Assembly: GCF_014635545.1 (NCBI RefSeq)
Contig: NZ_BMDA01000001.1
Span: forward strand, 1,876,739-1,940,738
Length of the DNA: 64,000 bases
Source of the DNA: Acinetobacter courvalinii
Lineage (GTDB): Bacteria; Pseudomonadota; Gammaproteobacteria; Pseudomonadales; Moraxellaceae
Reading direction: 5' to 3'
Under the pieces are notes generated by a model, which did not search any database, had not been told where the DNA came from, and was given only the letters and a program-made list of their open reading frames with translations. Shown here piece after piece: positions 1-8,818 of this stretch (its first letter is position 1; each line of letters starts with the position of its first letter). A program made the position numbers and the translations under genes.

Positions 1-717
1 AATCCCTTGCTCAGTTAAAGCCTGCTCGGAAAATGCGGCTGCATAACCTTTATTATCGCCATCATAGGCCTTTAAAGAATTTCCCAAACAGGTTGCATGA
101 ACTCCAAATAAGGAAATAAAGGACTGTAGTTTTTGTTCCCGATAGAAACCAATCAACTGCATTTCACGATTCAAGGCCAAATGCGTTTCAGCTTCGGTAC
201 GTGACTGAACTTCTGGATTACGATTATAGGCTTTGATTGAACGATTCCATGCGACAGGTGTCTGTTCCGGGAAAAGCTGAGTCGCTAAAAAAATCTCGGT
301 ATCTTGTTCAGATGCAATTGCATTTTGAATACTCTGTACAATTGCCTCAACAATCACCTTTAAATGTTCAGGCACAAATCCAGGGGTCGGCATATTATAC
401 AAAGCTTCATAGCCACAACCGCCAGGCCCAGAATGGGTATGGGTGGCCATGAGAAGCAGTTGATTTTCATCAAATTTCGAATCTAGAATTTGTGTAAGTT
501 GCGCTACAGTTTGGCTGCGTATGGCATGGGTAATACAACCTACGTCCAAACAACAGATGACTAATCGGTTACGTTGTTGATCGACAATACTCACGCTACG
601 TGCAAATAAAGCTGTGCGCTGCTCATAGGCCCGATGTGACCATTGTCCATAACCAAACATGGCATAGCCTTTGGCTTTGATTTTGATTTTCTGCTTGTCC
701 CAACCCACCTGATACAT
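1..717 (-). CDS. Neutral/alkaline ceramidase-like hydrolase (N-terminal part, runs off the window)
   Basis: The reading frame opens with ATG at 717, preceded by an AAAGGAAG ribosome site, and stays open for 239 codons to the window edge, so the C-terminus is missing. It matches the N-terminal domain of neutral ceramidases, zinc amidases that split ceramide into sphingosine and fatty acid. Residues 92-100 read THTHSGPGG, the family's zinc-binding signature. A second conserved segment (FGVHATCLGN) lies near residue 215 where the family has another metal-binding histidine. No clear secretion signal is seen at the N-terminus, although many family members are exported. The gene diverges from an AraC-type regulator. 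Family assignment is strong; the true substrate (ceramide or another acylated amine) is inferred. Confidence 0.8.
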   Translation of the reverse strand, partial: MYQVGWDKQKIKIKAKGYAMFGYGQWSHRAYEQRTALFARSVSIVDQQRNRLVICCLDVGCITHAIRSQTVAQLTQILDSKFDENQLLLMATHTHSGPGGCGYEALYNMPTPGFVPEHLKVIVEAIVQSIQNAIASEQDTEIFLATQLFPEQTPVAWNRSIKAYNRNPEVQSRTEAETHLALNREMQLIGFYREQKLQSFISLFGVHATCLGNSLKAYDGDNKGYAAAFSEQALTEQGI

Positions 718-833
718 TACGACTTCCTTTCAATTCTTTTTCTAACTGTCTTAAAGCATGTTGAAAGTTAATCAAAATTATGCGATACCCAACAGGGTTA
801 AAGACACTTTTCTGTGGGGGGCAAAACGGACTT
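718..833. promoter_or_regulatory. Divergent promoter region between ceramidase-like gene and araC-type gene
   Basis: This gap of about 115 bases must hold the promoter of the minus-strand ceramidase-like gene and probably that of the AraC-family gene. No convincing -35/-10 pair or repeated AraC half-site could be picked out by eye. Control of both genes from here by the AraC protein is an inference from the arrangement only. Confidence 0.4.
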
Positions 834-1871
834 ATGCCTATATGTATCAGCGATAAAAATGATCAACAGCAATTTATTCCACCCACCATTCTGGCGAGCC
901 TGATCCATTATGCAGAGCAGCAACAGTGGGATTATGCCGCATGGTTTCAAGATTCAGGTTTAGACATTGCACAAATACGGCAAACCCAAGGGGTGGTTCG
1001 TTTCAGCCAGCTTTGTGATGTTATTCGGCAAGCCATTGCAGCCTATCAGCAACCCGACCTCGGTTTAAAACTTGGCAGTAGTGAAGGTCTGATTTCGATG
1101 GGAATTTTGGGCTTTGCCATGCAATCGTGTAAAACCGTGGCAGATGCTTTGGACATTGCGCTGCGCTACCATCGGATTTCTGGCAGTGTATTAAATATTA
1201 ACTTTTCCATCCATGCTGATCTGTGTGAGCTGGAAGTCACTGAACCCTATCCCTGCAATGCACTCAAAGCCTTTTTCTATGATGAATTATTCAGCAGCAT
1301 CATTACCTGTTTAAACGCGATGCTGGGCGATCATGAGGATGTCATCAGTCTTGAGCTCAGCTATTTCCCAAGCGACTATCAACAACAATATCACGATCTG
1401 TTTGGCTGCCCCATCCAGTTTAACCGTGATAAAAATGTCATGCGTTTTAGTCACCGCCTGTTGCAACGCAGCTTAAAAAATTACAGTCCCGCTAACTACG
1501 CAACTGCCATCCAGATCTGTGAACAGGCCCTAAAAGAAATCGACCGGCTCAATCAGGTCGGCTATGTGCATTTACTCGATCATTTGATTGAACAGCATTT
1601 ACCTGAGCGTTTTGAGATGCAACACGCTGCTGAACATTTACGGATCAGCGAACGCCATTTAAGACGGCAATTATTAGCAGAGGGCTTGAGTTTTCAACAA
1701 ATCCGACAGAATGTACTGGAACGCAAGGCCAAGCAACTGATTGAACAGAACCTGTCAATGAGTGAGATTAGCCTGCAACTGGGTTTTAGCGAATTACGTG
1801 AATTCCGACGTGCCTTTAAACGCTGGACCGGACAAGCGCCTTCAATCTATAAACAAGAGGCTCATTTCTAA
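834..1871 (+). CDS. AraC-family transcriptional regulator with arabinose-binding-like N-terminal domain
   Basis: This is a regulator of about 345 residues. The N-terminal two thirds have the layout of the Arabinose_bd (PF12625) effector domain found in OruR/ArgR-like AraC proteins. The last 100 residues hold the double helix-turn-helix, with AAEHLRISERHLRRQL as the first recognition unit and ISLQLGFSELREFRRAFKRWTG as the typical second one. I prefer ATG 834, which has a G-rich ribosome site about 10 bases upstream; an in-frame ATG at 780 lacks one. The gene diverges from a ceramidase-like gene. In Pseudomonas aeruginosa the AraC-type SphR senses sphingosine and controls ceramidase, so an equivalent role is plausible here but inferred. 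Confidence 0.85.
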   Translation: MPICISDKNDQQQFIPPTILASLIHYAEQQQWDYAAWFQDSGLDIAQIRQTQGVVRFSQLCDVIRQAIAAYQQPDLGLKLGSSEGLISMGILGFAMQSCKTVADALDIALRYHRISGSVLNINFSIHADLCELEVTEPYPCNALKAFFYDELFSSIITCLNAMLGDHEDVISLELSYFPSDYQQQYHDLFGCPIQFNRDKNVMRFSHRLLQRSLKNYSPANYATAIQICEQALKEIDRLNQVGYVHLLDHLIEQHLPERFEMQHAAEHLRISERHLRRQLLAEGLSFQQIRQNVLERKAKQLIEQNLSMSEISLQLGFSELREFRRAFKRWTGQAPSIYKQEAHF

Positions 1872-1957
1872 TTAAATAATACTTTGAAAATTTTGGATTA
1901 ATGGGTGCTATCTACCATTTTATATAGAACTTTTCTCAGGAATCACTGGTGCTACAG

Positions 1958-2082
1958 GTCATCCACAACCTGCGTGAGATTAATCAAATGCCATTTCTGC
2001 GATTAATTTAAAGAGATGATGGAAGTAAACAGGTTTTGTGGATGACAATGGTTTTGGTTACTTTTGCCGAAACAAAAGTAAC
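1958..2082. repeat. Structured intergenic element with nested inverted repeats
   Basis: The gene-free stretch 1872-2158 holds three dyads. An outer pair (1958-1972 with 2030-2046, GTCATCCACA...CCTG and its complement with a two-base bulge) encloses ATTAATC/GATTAAT (1979-1985 with 2001-2007). It is followed by a perfect 10-bp stem GTTACTTTTG/CAAAAGTAAC with a 6-base loop (2057-2082). The last stem resembles the 'GTTACTTTTG...CAAAAGTAAC' palindromes dispersed between genes in several gammaproteobacteria. It may act as a bidirectional terminator between the convergent araC-type and tauD genes, but no strong T tract is present. Confidence 0.55.
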
Positions 2083-2158
2083 TCCAGCTGAAGGCTTATC
2101 CAAAAATAAGATGAGATCTCTGTAAGATTCCACCGAAGCAAAAAATTAAAACTAAATT

Positions 2159-3004
2159 TTAACTTGCCGCTTGATAAAACGGTACATCTCCGTTAATCGT
2201 GGCACGATGCATAATCCGATGCGCATCACCATAATCAAATAAAGCCTTATGTTGCGTACAACGATTGTCCCAAATTGCCACATCGCCTGCCTGCCACTGC
2301 CAACGCAAATGGAACTGCTCATTGGTGGCATGGGCAAATAAATACTGGAGCAATTCAGCACTTTCAGTCTCATCCAGTTCATTAATACGGGTAGTAAAAC
2401 CTTCACTCACAAACAAAATCGGTTGCCCCGTGACCGGATGCGTTCTCACCACAGGATGAACAACAGGAGGATTACGCTTAAAGGTTTCTTCCAGTTTTTG
2501 ACGTTCAACATCATTATGCGCAAAACGTTCAATCGGGAAAGACTGACGGATGTCATGGGTTGCGGTTAAACCTTTTAACTTTTGCTGCAAGTCTTGATCC
2601 AAGGCAGCAAATGCCGCCGCGCCGCTCGACCACAGGGTATCACCGCCTACAGGTGGAATCTTGATGGCTTGCAATACACAGCCCAATGGCGGTTTCTGGC
2701 TAAAAGTCACATCAGTGTGCCAGAGTTCATTGTCACGCAAATCCTGTTTCCAGCTATCGAGCACAATGATTTCAGGAACATTGTCTACCGATGGATAGAT
2801 CGGATGAATATGCAAAGAACCAAAACCACGCGCCAATTCAGCTTGTGCCTGAGGGGCAAGCTGCTGGTTGCGAAAGAAGATCACATGATGATCCAGCAAA
2901 GCCTGTTGAATTTGTTGTGTAGTATTTTCATCAGCCGTGTTTAAATCAACATCGTGAATAATGGCACCGATTGTTGGTTTAATAATTTCAATATTTAACG
3001 TCAT
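2159..3004 (-). CDS. tauD: Taurine dioxygenase
   Basis: This 281-residue Fe(II)/2-oxoglutarate dioxygenase of the TauD/TfdA family oxidises taurine to release sulfite and aminoacetaldehyde. The iron-binding HxD of the facial triad is seen in ELWHTDVTF near residue 100. The distal His lies near residue 252 in RCTQHKALFDYG, followed by the 2-oxoglutarate-binding Arg in RIMHRATINGD. The length fits E. coli TauD (about 283). It is the last gene of a tauABCD operon, 16 bases after tauC. Such operons are normally induced under sulfate starvation by CysB/Cbl-type regulators; no such regulator is encoded here. Confidence 0.92.
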   Translation of the reverse strand: MTLNIEIIKPTIGAIIHDVDLNTADENTTQQIQQALLDHHVIFFRNQQLAPQAQAELARGFGSLHIHPIYPSVDNVPEIIVLDSWKQDLRDNELWHTDVTFSQKPPLGCVLQAIKIPPVGGDTLWSSGAAAFAALDQDLQQKLKGLTATHDIRQSFPIERFAHNDVERQKLEETFKRNPPVVHPVVRTHPVTGQPILFVSEGFTTRINELDETESAELLQYLFAHATNEQFHLRWQWQAGDVAIWDNRCTQHKALFDYGDAHRIMHRATINGDVPFYQAAS

Positions 3005-3020
3005 CTTCTACTACTCACAC

Positions 3021-3902
3021 TTATAACTGTTGGCCATACCAAGGAGATAATTGCTTCTGTAACCAACGCAAAAACAATTCAAAACTTACTGCGACAATCG
3101 CAATGACAATAATGCCGAGAACCACGGTATCGGTAATCAGGAATTGTGCCGCCGACTGCACCATAAAACCAATGCCCCGATCTGCTGCAACTAATTCCGA
3201 AGCCACCAAGGTTGACCAGCCTACACCCAAACCAATACGGACACCCGTTAAAATATGCGGTAATGCCGTCGGCAGAATCACATGCCAGAATACTTGCGAC
3301 TGGCTCGCTCCTAAAGATAAAGCTGCACGCTCACGATTGAGCTGATGGCTCAATACGCCATGGGTACTGCTGATAATCACAGGCGCAAGGATCGAAAAGA
3401 AAATCAAAAGTACTTTGGTGGTTTCACCAATCCCGAACCAGATCACCAAGAGTGGCAAATAAGCCAAAGGTGGAATCGGACGCAATAACTCAACCAATGG
3501 ATCAAGCACTGCACGCACCCATTTATTCAGTCCCATCCATAAACCTAAAGGCACACCAATCGCAATCGCGGCAACCAAGGCCAATAAGACCCGAGAAATA
3601 CTCGCGGCCAGATGCTGCCATAAGGTGGCTTTCATAAAGCCTTGCTGGCTGACTTCAAGGAACTTCTGCCATACCGCTTGCGGACTTGGTAAAAACAGGC
3701 TTGGGACAATTTTTAATGCCGTGATCAGATACCAGATCACCAATACGCTCAGTACACTGGAAAGACTGAGTACCAAACTGCGATGACGAGCAACAAAAGC
3801 CCCAATTGAACTCAAGATTGAATCCGGCTGTGCATTGTTGGTCGCTTGCAGTTGTTCTGCCTTGCTCAGCTCATAAGCGGTGTTTTTTGCTTGACCCGTC
3901 AT
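3021..3902 (-). CDS. tauC: Taurine ABC transporter permease
   Basis: This 293-residue inner-membrane permease belongs to the BPD_transp_1 family (SsuC/TauC type). After a cytoplasmic leader of about 40 residues come roughly six hydrophobic segments. The cytoplasmic EAA-loop equivalent reads AALSLGASQSQVFWHVILPTALP near residues 195-215, where the ATPase docks. The ATG at 3902 overlaps the tauB stop codon by four bases, a sign of translational coupling. With tauB and tauA it forms the importer feeding TauD. Specificity for taurine rather than other sulfonates rests on the adjacent tauD. Confidence 0.9.
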   Translation of the reverse strand: MTGQAKNTAYELSKAEQLQATNNAQPDSILSSIGAFVARHRSLVLSLSSVLSVLVIWYLITALKIVPSLFLPSPQAVWQKFLEVSQQGFMKATLWQHLAASISRVLLALVAAIAIGVPLGLWMGLNKWVRAVLDPLVELLRPIPPLAYLPLLVIWFGIGETTKVLLIFFSILAPVIISSTHGVLSHQLNRERAALSLGASQSQVFWHVILPTALPHILTGVRIGLGVGWSTLVASELVAADRGIGFMVQSAAQFLITDTVVLGIIVIAIVAVSFELFLRWLQKQLSPWYGQQL

Positions 3903-4690
3903 ACAGCCACCTCATGTCCTGCCTGCTTCTGTACGCGTAAGCGTTCAAACAGTTGCTCACGTAACTGGATAAATTGTGGATCCGACTTAATCGCACGGAT
4001 CGATTCACCTTGCTTATAACGCGCTGCAAAATCCAGCTTTAAAGTTTCGACAATCTGGCCTGGACGCGCCGTCATCAACACCAGCTGATTGCTCAGCAAA
4101 AGCGCTTCCTCAATGTCATGTGTGATCAGGAAGAACGATTTATTTTGTTCAATCCATAAATCCAGTACCAACTGCTGCATGATTTCACGGGTAAAGGCAT
4201 CCAGCGCAGCAAAAGGCTCATCCAGCAAAATGAATGCCGCATGGCTGATCAGGGCACGTGCGATACCGACACGTTGTTTCATGCCCCCAGACAGTTCCCA
4301 GATATTGGCTTGAGCCACATGACTTAAACCCACAATTTTCAGGATTGCATCGACTTGCTGTTGAATTTCTTGCACTTTCAAGCCTTTGAGCTGTAAAGCA
4401 AAACCGATATTTTCAGAGACATTTAACCAAGGTAACAGTGCATGATCCTGAAACACCACCGCACGGCGTGCATCAGGTGCAGTCACCACTTCATGATCCA
4501 GTGTAATCTGGCCCGAACTTGGCTGTTGAAAGCCCGCCAAGATATTCAACAATGTTGTTTTACCACAGCCAGACTCACCCAAAACCACAGTCAAGGTGCC
4601 TTCCTCAATCTTAAGATTGATATCTTGCAATACAGGCACGGTCTGTTTGGGAAAGGTTAAATGAAGATGCTCGGCAGCTAATACGCTCAT
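3899..4690 (-). CDS. tauB: Taurine ABC transporter ATP-binding protein
   Basis: This 263-residue ABC ATPase powers taurine uptake. It shows Walker A GESGCGKTT near residue 37, the Q-loop (VVFQDHALLPW), the signature LSGGMKQR, Walker B FILLDEPFAALD and the switch His in LITHDIEEA. The length and the 'LPWLNVSENI' segment fit the SsuB/TauB subgroup. It lies 9 bases downstream of tauA and overlaps tauC. Confidence 0.92.
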   Translation of the reverse strand: MSVLAAEHLHLTFPKQTVPVLQDINLKIEEGTLTVVLGESGCGKTTLLNILAGFQQPSSGQITLDHEVVTAPDARRAVVFQDHALLPWLNVSENIGFALQLKGLKVQEIQQQVDAILKIVGLSHVAQANIWELSGGMKQRVGIARALISHAAFILLDEPFAALDAFTREIMQQLVLDLWIEQNKSFFLITHDIEEALLLSNQLVLMTARPGQIVETLKLDFAARYKQGESIRAIKSDPQFIQLREQLFERLRVQKQAGHEVAV

Positions 4691-4699
4691 TTCGATCTC

Positions 4700-5722
4700 C
4701 TAGGGCTGTAAGAATTGGGTGGTGACATTCGCTTGATAATCAGGTTTAACTTGATCCACCTTGCCTTGGCTTTTTAGGAATGTTGCGGTATCGAAAATAT
4801 TTTTGGCGAACTCACCCGCTAAAGTTGCGTGTTGTTGCTGGCCATTCAGATAAATATTGCCTGACAACAGTAAAGGAATATCTTTCACATCGGAGCCTGT
4901 CAGCTGAGCAATTTTCTGGATATTGTCCGCATTTTGTTCAAATGCTTTTGGATCCTGCTGATACGCTTCAAGTTGTTTCAAGCTGGTTTTTACGAATGCT
5001 TTTAAAAACTCTGGATTTTTTTCAGCGAAATCTTTACGAACCACCCATAAATCATAGGTTGGTGCACCCCACTCGCCGACCTGTTTCGAATCGGTCAAGA
5101 CATGACCACTGGCTTTGACTTTGCTTAATGCAGGTTCCCAGACATAAGTGGCATCAATATCACCACGCTCCCAAGCAGCCGTGATTTCAGGTGGACGTAA
5201 ATTAATGATCTTGACTTGGTTATCGGCAATATTCCAATGCTTGAGTGCTGACAACAAGCTGTAATGTGTGGTTGAAACAAACGGCACGGCAATGGTTTTG
5301 CCAATCAAGTCTTGCGGGTTTTTGATGCCGGATTTGTTACTCACCACCAATGCTTCTGAGCCACCTAATTTCGCCGTCACCAAAAAGACCTCAATCGGTA
5401 AATCACGGCTTGCTGCAGCGGCCAGCGGACTGGAACCGATATTGCCGATCACCACATCACCCGAAGCCAATGCATTGACCACATCTGAACCTGCATCAAA
5501 CTTACGCCATTGAATGGCTTGCTTACTGTCACGTTCATAATCACCATTGGCCTGTGCAACCTTGGTTGGGTCAACACCTGTCTGATAGGCAATCACCACT
5601 GCCTTGTTGTTTTTAGACTGAACAGGCGCAGCATCTTTTTGATTTTGATAGACAATAAAAGCAACAATCGCCACTAGGACGATCGCTGTAACAATTAGCG
5701 GCTTGGTGTTCTTGATGCCCAT
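4700..5722 (-). CDS. tauA: Taurine ABC transporter substrate-binding protein
   Basis: This sulfonate-type solute-binding protein has about 340 residues from ATG 5722. A TTG 21 bases upstream is possible but less likely. An N-terminal hydrophobic stretch (residues 8-26) acts as signal or membrane anchor; no lipobox Cys is seen, so it may stay tethered or be processed unusually. The two-lobed fold is recognisable from GNIGSSPLAAAASRDLPIEVF and the GKTIAVPFVSTTHY segment typical of TauA. It is the first gene of tauABCD, next to a 425-base AT-rich gap. Confidence 0.9.
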   Translation of the reverse strand: MGIKNTKPLIVTAIVLVAIVAFIVYQNQKDAAPVQSKNNKAVVIAYQTGVDPTKVAQANGDYERDSKQAIQWRKFDAGSDVVNALASGDVVIGNIGSSPLAAAASRDLPIEVFLVTAKLGGSEALVVSNKSGIKNPQDLIGKTIAVPFVSTTHYSLLSALKHWNIADNQVKIINLRPPEITAAWERGDIDATYVWEPALSKVKASGHVLTDSKQVGEWGAPTYDLWVVRKDFAEKNPEFLKAFVKTSLKQLEAYQQDPKAFEQNADNIQKIAQLTGSDVKDIPLLLSGNIYLNGQQQHATLAGEFAKNIFDTATFLKSQGKVDQVKPDYQANVTTQFLQP

Positions 5723-6147
5723 AATTAGATGATCTTTCAACAATATAGGCTTATGGTATGCGGCATGCCTTATGATTAAAAATAAGAAAAAGTGAGTTGC
5801 TTATTCCTTTATAAGATAAGAATAAGTCTTAGACAATTTATGCTGTTTTTATCATCAATAGCGATATTTTTCAGTGCTCTTGCATTTAATTTTCCAAACT
5901 CCCCTTTTTAAATATTTATGATGCAACTTAATGGAAAAGTAAAATATTAATTCCTGATAATTTCATCTTTAAATCCAATAAATGTATTTATTAAAAAAAC
6001 CATTTTAAACCATATTCTGAATAAGTTAATAAATACCCATTATTTATCAAAAATAGATATATAAATAAATTTTGATTATTTTCCTGAATATAAAAACAGT
6101 CCTAAGATAAAAACATTATCCCGCTGATGTATATAAAGGTTATAAAA
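5723..6147. promoter_or_regulatory. AT-rich divergent promoter region, tauA versus rhodanese gene
   Basis: This is 425 bases with no gene, very AT-rich. It must drive tauABCD leftward and the rhodanese gene rightward. A short inverted repeat CTTATTC/GAATAAG sits at 5800-5806 and 5820-5826, followed by further AT-rich sequence that would suit a CysB/Cbl-type LysR activator. No unambiguous -35/-10 pair was found. The shared gap suggests joint control of taurine use and the sulfur genes by sulfur supply, which is inference. Confidence 0.45.
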
Positions 6148-6657
6148 ATGAATGCTCAATTTGATTCTGCTCAAGCTGCAGAATCCAACTTCACTTCAGA
6201 CGGTTCTTCAAACGACCCACAAGATATCCTGCAACGCGCACAACAATATGCAGAAGACAATGAGCTTGATTTTACCGGCAGTATTCCGCCTGCTGAAGCA
6301 TGGTTTCTGGTTCAACAAGGTCATGCCATCTTAGTGGATGTCCGCACCAATGAAGAACGTAAATTTGTCGGTTATGTGCCTGAAAGTATCCATGTGGCGT
6401 GGGCAACCGGTACCTCATTCAACCGAAATCCACGTTTCCTGAAAGAACTGGATAGCAAGGTCGGCAAAGACAAAACCATTCTTTTACTCTGCCGTAGTGG
6501 TAAACGCTCGGCTTTGGCAGCGACTGCGGCCTTTAGTGCCGGGTTTGCCCAAGTCTATAACGTGCTAGAAGGCTTCGAAGGCGATCTGAACGAACAGCAA
6601 CAACGAAATCAAAGCAATGGCTGGCGTATTCATCAATTACCTTGGCTACAAGATTGA
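6148..6657 (+). CDS. Rhodanese-like sulfurtransferase
   Basis: This single-domain rhodanese has 169 residues. The active-site loop reads CRSGKRS near residue 120, with the catalytic Cys intact, and the CH2A-like segment ILVDVRTNEERKFVGYVPESIHVAW precedes it. A hydrophilic leader of about 35 residues, rich in Ser, Asn and Gln, precedes the fold. ATG 6148 is chosen because AAAGG lies 7 bases before it; the ATG at 6127 has no such site. Rhodaneses move sulfane sulfur between persulfides and acceptors such as thiols or cyanide. The gene precedes a serine acetyltransferase and the encapsulin/desulfurase pair, so it probably works with persulfide made by that desulfurase. Confidence 0.88.
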   Translation: MNAQFDSAQAAESNFTSDGSSNDPQDILQRAQQYAEDNELDFTGSIPPAEAWFLVQQGHAILVDVRTNEERKFVGYVPESIHVAWATGTSFNRNPRFLKELDSKVGKDKTILLLCRSGKRSALAATAAFSAGFAQVYNVLEGFEGDLNEQQQRNQSNGWRIHQLPWLQD

Positions 6658-6710
6658 TATGACCTTTGAAGCTTGATGTTTTTTAACCCCTGATTTTGCA
6701 AGGAACTCTC

Positions 6711-7649
6711 GTGAGCCAATGGAAAATACAGCCGGTGGTCGAAGGCTTACAACAAGCACGACACGAATGGCGGGAACGGCAACACCGTATTAAGGAATTT
6801 GGTGGACGCGAACTTCCATCCAAAGAGGCGCTTAAATCAATACTGGATGATCTATGCGGCATTCTATTTCCAATGCGGCTTGGACCCAGTGAGCTGCGTC
6901 AGGAAACAGAAGATTATTATATTGCCTATACGCTTGACCGGGTTTTGAATGCCCTGTTTGCACAGGTCAAACTGGCTTTAAATTATGAAGCCAAAAGTCG
7001 GGTGAAGCAGATTCCCATTTCGAATAACGACAGGCTGCTATATGAACAACAGGTGGCATTGGCACAGACCATCGTACAGGACTTTGCCAACACCTTGCCG
7101 GACATCCGTCGTCTACTGGATGCCGATGTCTGTGCAGCCTATGAAGGCGATCCTGCAGCACATAGCGTCGATGAAGTACTGCTCTGCTATCCAGGGATTT
7201 TAGCGATTATTCATCATCGTGTCGCCCATCAGCTCTATCACAGTGTACCGCTGCTCTCACGGATTATTTCTGAACTGGCCCATTCAGCCACCGGGATTGA
7301 TATTCATCCTGGGGCGCAAATTGGTAAAGGCTTCTTTATCGATCATGGTACCGGCGTGGTGATTGGTGAAACCTCGGTGATTGGTGAATATGTCCGCATC
7401 TATCAGGCGGTCACGCTCGGCGCAAAACGCTTCGAAGTCAATGAAGATGGCGCACTGAAAAAAGATTATGCCCGTCATCCGGTTGTTGAAGACCACGTGG
7501 TGATTTATGCAGGTGCAACCATTTTAGGCTGCATTACCATTGGTAAAGGCTCCATTATTGGCGGCAATGTCTGGCTCACCCATAGCGTTGCAGCAGGTAG
7601 CCAGATTTTACAATCCCCCAGCGAGTCCTTGCATAACAGTAAAGTTTAA
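6711..7649 (+). CDS. Serine O-acetyltransferase (EpsC/SrpH-like)
   Basis: This acyltransferase of about 312 residues makes O-acetylserine, the acceptor for sulfide in cysteine synthesis. The GTG at 6711 is taken as start because AAGGA lies 6 bases upstream. The N-terminal half is helical. The C-terminal left-handed beta-helix carries hexapeptide repeats and the catalytic DHGTGVVIGE segment (near residue 212) with IDIHPGAQIGKG before it. It is longer than E. coli CysE (273) and resembles the EpsC/SrpH class. In Synechococcus an SAT of this class (SrpH) is encoded beside the SrpI encapsulin, as here. Probably co-transcribed with the rhodanese gene, 53 bases upstream. Confidence 0.88.
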   Translation: MSQWKIQPVVEGLQQARHEWRERQHRIKEFGGRELPSKEALKSILDDLCGILFPMRLGPSELRQETEDYYIAYTLDRVLNALFAQVKLALNYEAKSRVKQIPISNNDRLLYEQQVALAQTIVQDFANTLPDIRRLLDADVCAAYEGDPAAHSVDEVLLCYPGILAIIHHRVAHQLYHSVPLLSRIISELAHSATGIDIHPGAQIGKGFFIDHGTGVVIGETSVIGEYVRIYQAVTLGAKRFEVNEDGALKKDYARHPVVEDHVVIYAGATILGCITIGKGSIIGGNVWLTHSVAAGSQILQSPSESLHNSKV

Positions 7650-7885
7650 TTAAATGAAGCAGATGGTTTTTAGATTAAACCGTCAATATTCGCATTTTAT
7701 ATTTATTTTTTATAAATATATTCTTATGAGTCATATAATCACAATCCAGCATTATTTATCTCATATTAATATTTTTAAAAATAATAAATCAGCTCTAGTC
7801 TAATTCAATAAATGATTAAACCACATTGTAATAAAAACCAACCCTTTTTATTAACAAAGCCAAAAAACAACAGGAAAATTGATTC
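7650..7885 (+). promoter_or_regulatory. Probable promoter region of the encapsulin/desulfurase operon
   Basis: This is a 236-base AT-rich gap. A TATAAT hexamer at 7734-7739 could be a -10 element, but no good -35 lies 16-18 bases before it. No strong terminator follows the acetyltransferase gene, so read-through from the upstream pair is possible. AGGAAAA at 7871-7877 serves as ribosome site for the encapsulin start at 7886. Confidence 0.35.
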
Positions 7886-8818
7886 ATGGCAAAAACCACC
7901 GACAAAGCCCAACTTGCACTTGGCGATCATGCAGCCAGACAGCTTGCCAACGCCACCAAGACCGTTCCACAACTTTCGACCATTACTCCGCGCTGGCTTA
8001 CACATTTATTACAATGGATTCCTGTTGAAGCAGGTATTTATCGTGTTAACCGTGTCAGCAACACCGATGATATCCAAGTGGCATGTACGCAACGTGATGA
8101 AGCTACATTGCCGCAAACCTTTGTTGATTATGATGCGCAACCGCGTGAATATTTCTTAAATGGTGTGTCTACCGTCTTGGATATTCATACCCGAGTTGCC
8201 GATCTTTACAGCAGCCCGCACGATCAAATTAAAGAACAATTGCGCTTAACCATTGAAACCATTAAAGAACGCCAAGAAAGCGAGCTGATCAATAATCCCG
8301 AATATGGTTTATTGGCCAGCGTTGCAGATGAACAGCGTATCTCAACTTTAAATGGCCCGCCAACACCAGATGACTTTGATGATTTACTGCGTAAGGTCTG
8401 GAAAGAACCCGGTTTCTTCCTGGCACATCCAGATGCGATTGCAGCATTCGGCCGTGAATGTACCCGTCGTGGCGTGCCACCACCAACCGTCAGTTTATTC
8501 GGCTCTCAGTTCATCACATGGCGTGGTGTGCCATTGATTCCATCCAACAAGATTCCAGTGGAAGATGGTAAAACCAAAATCCTGCTCCTCCGTGTAGGTG
8601 AAAAACGTCAAGGTGTGGTGGGCTTGTTCCAACCGGGCTTGGCAGGTGAGCAGTCACCCGGTCTTTCCGTACGCTTCATGGGCATCAACCGCAATGCGAT
8701 TGCGTCTTATCTGATCTCACTGTACTGCTCATTGGCGGTATTGACCGAGGATGCGTTGGCTGTACTCGAAGATGTGGAGGTGGACAAATATCATGACTAC
8801 CCAGTTAACTACAAGTAA
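7886..8818 (+). CDS. srpI: Family 2A (SrpI-type) encapsulin shell protein
   Basis: This 310-residue protein is recognised as a family 2A encapsulin. These HK97-fold proteins self-assemble into a shell of about 25 nm around an enzyme. Visible hallmarks are the N-terminal arm with LALGDHAARQLANATKTVPQ, the segment near residues 70-90 (TFVDYDAQPREYFLNGVSTVLDIHTRVADLYS), and the C-terminal part with KTKILLLRVGEKRQGVVGLFQPGL. The next gene, overlapping by 26 bases, is a cysteine desulfurase with a long disordered N-terminus, the known cargo of this subtype. Work on the A. baumannii homologue showed the shell holding the desulfurase and storing elemental sulfur. Serine acetyltransferase and rhodanese genes just upstream support a sulfur role. 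Confidence 0.92.
   Translation: MAKTTDKAQLALGDHAARQLANATKTVPQLSTITPRWLTHLLQWIPVEAGIYRVNRVSNTDDIQVACTQRDEATLPQTFVDYDAQPREYFLNGVSTVLDIHTRVADLYSSPHDQIKEQLRLTIETIKERQESELINNPEYGLLASVADEQRISTLNGPPTPDDFDDLLRKVWKEPGFFLAHPDAIAAFGRECTRRGVPPPTVSLFGSQFITWRGVPLIPSNKIPVEDGKTKILLLRVGEKRQGVVGLFQPGLAGEQSPGLSVRFMGINRNAIASYLISLYCSLAVLTEDALAVLEDVEVDKYHDYPVNYK

Noticed and set aside
237..452. Plus-strand ORF inside the ceramidase-like region
   Set aside because: It is antisense to a continuous minus-strand coding frame with the zinc motif, has no recognisable content, and lacks a ribosome site.
7734..7739. TATAAT as a firm promoter of the encapsulin operon
   Set aside because: No acceptable -35 element at the right distance; kept only as a weak candidate within the gap.
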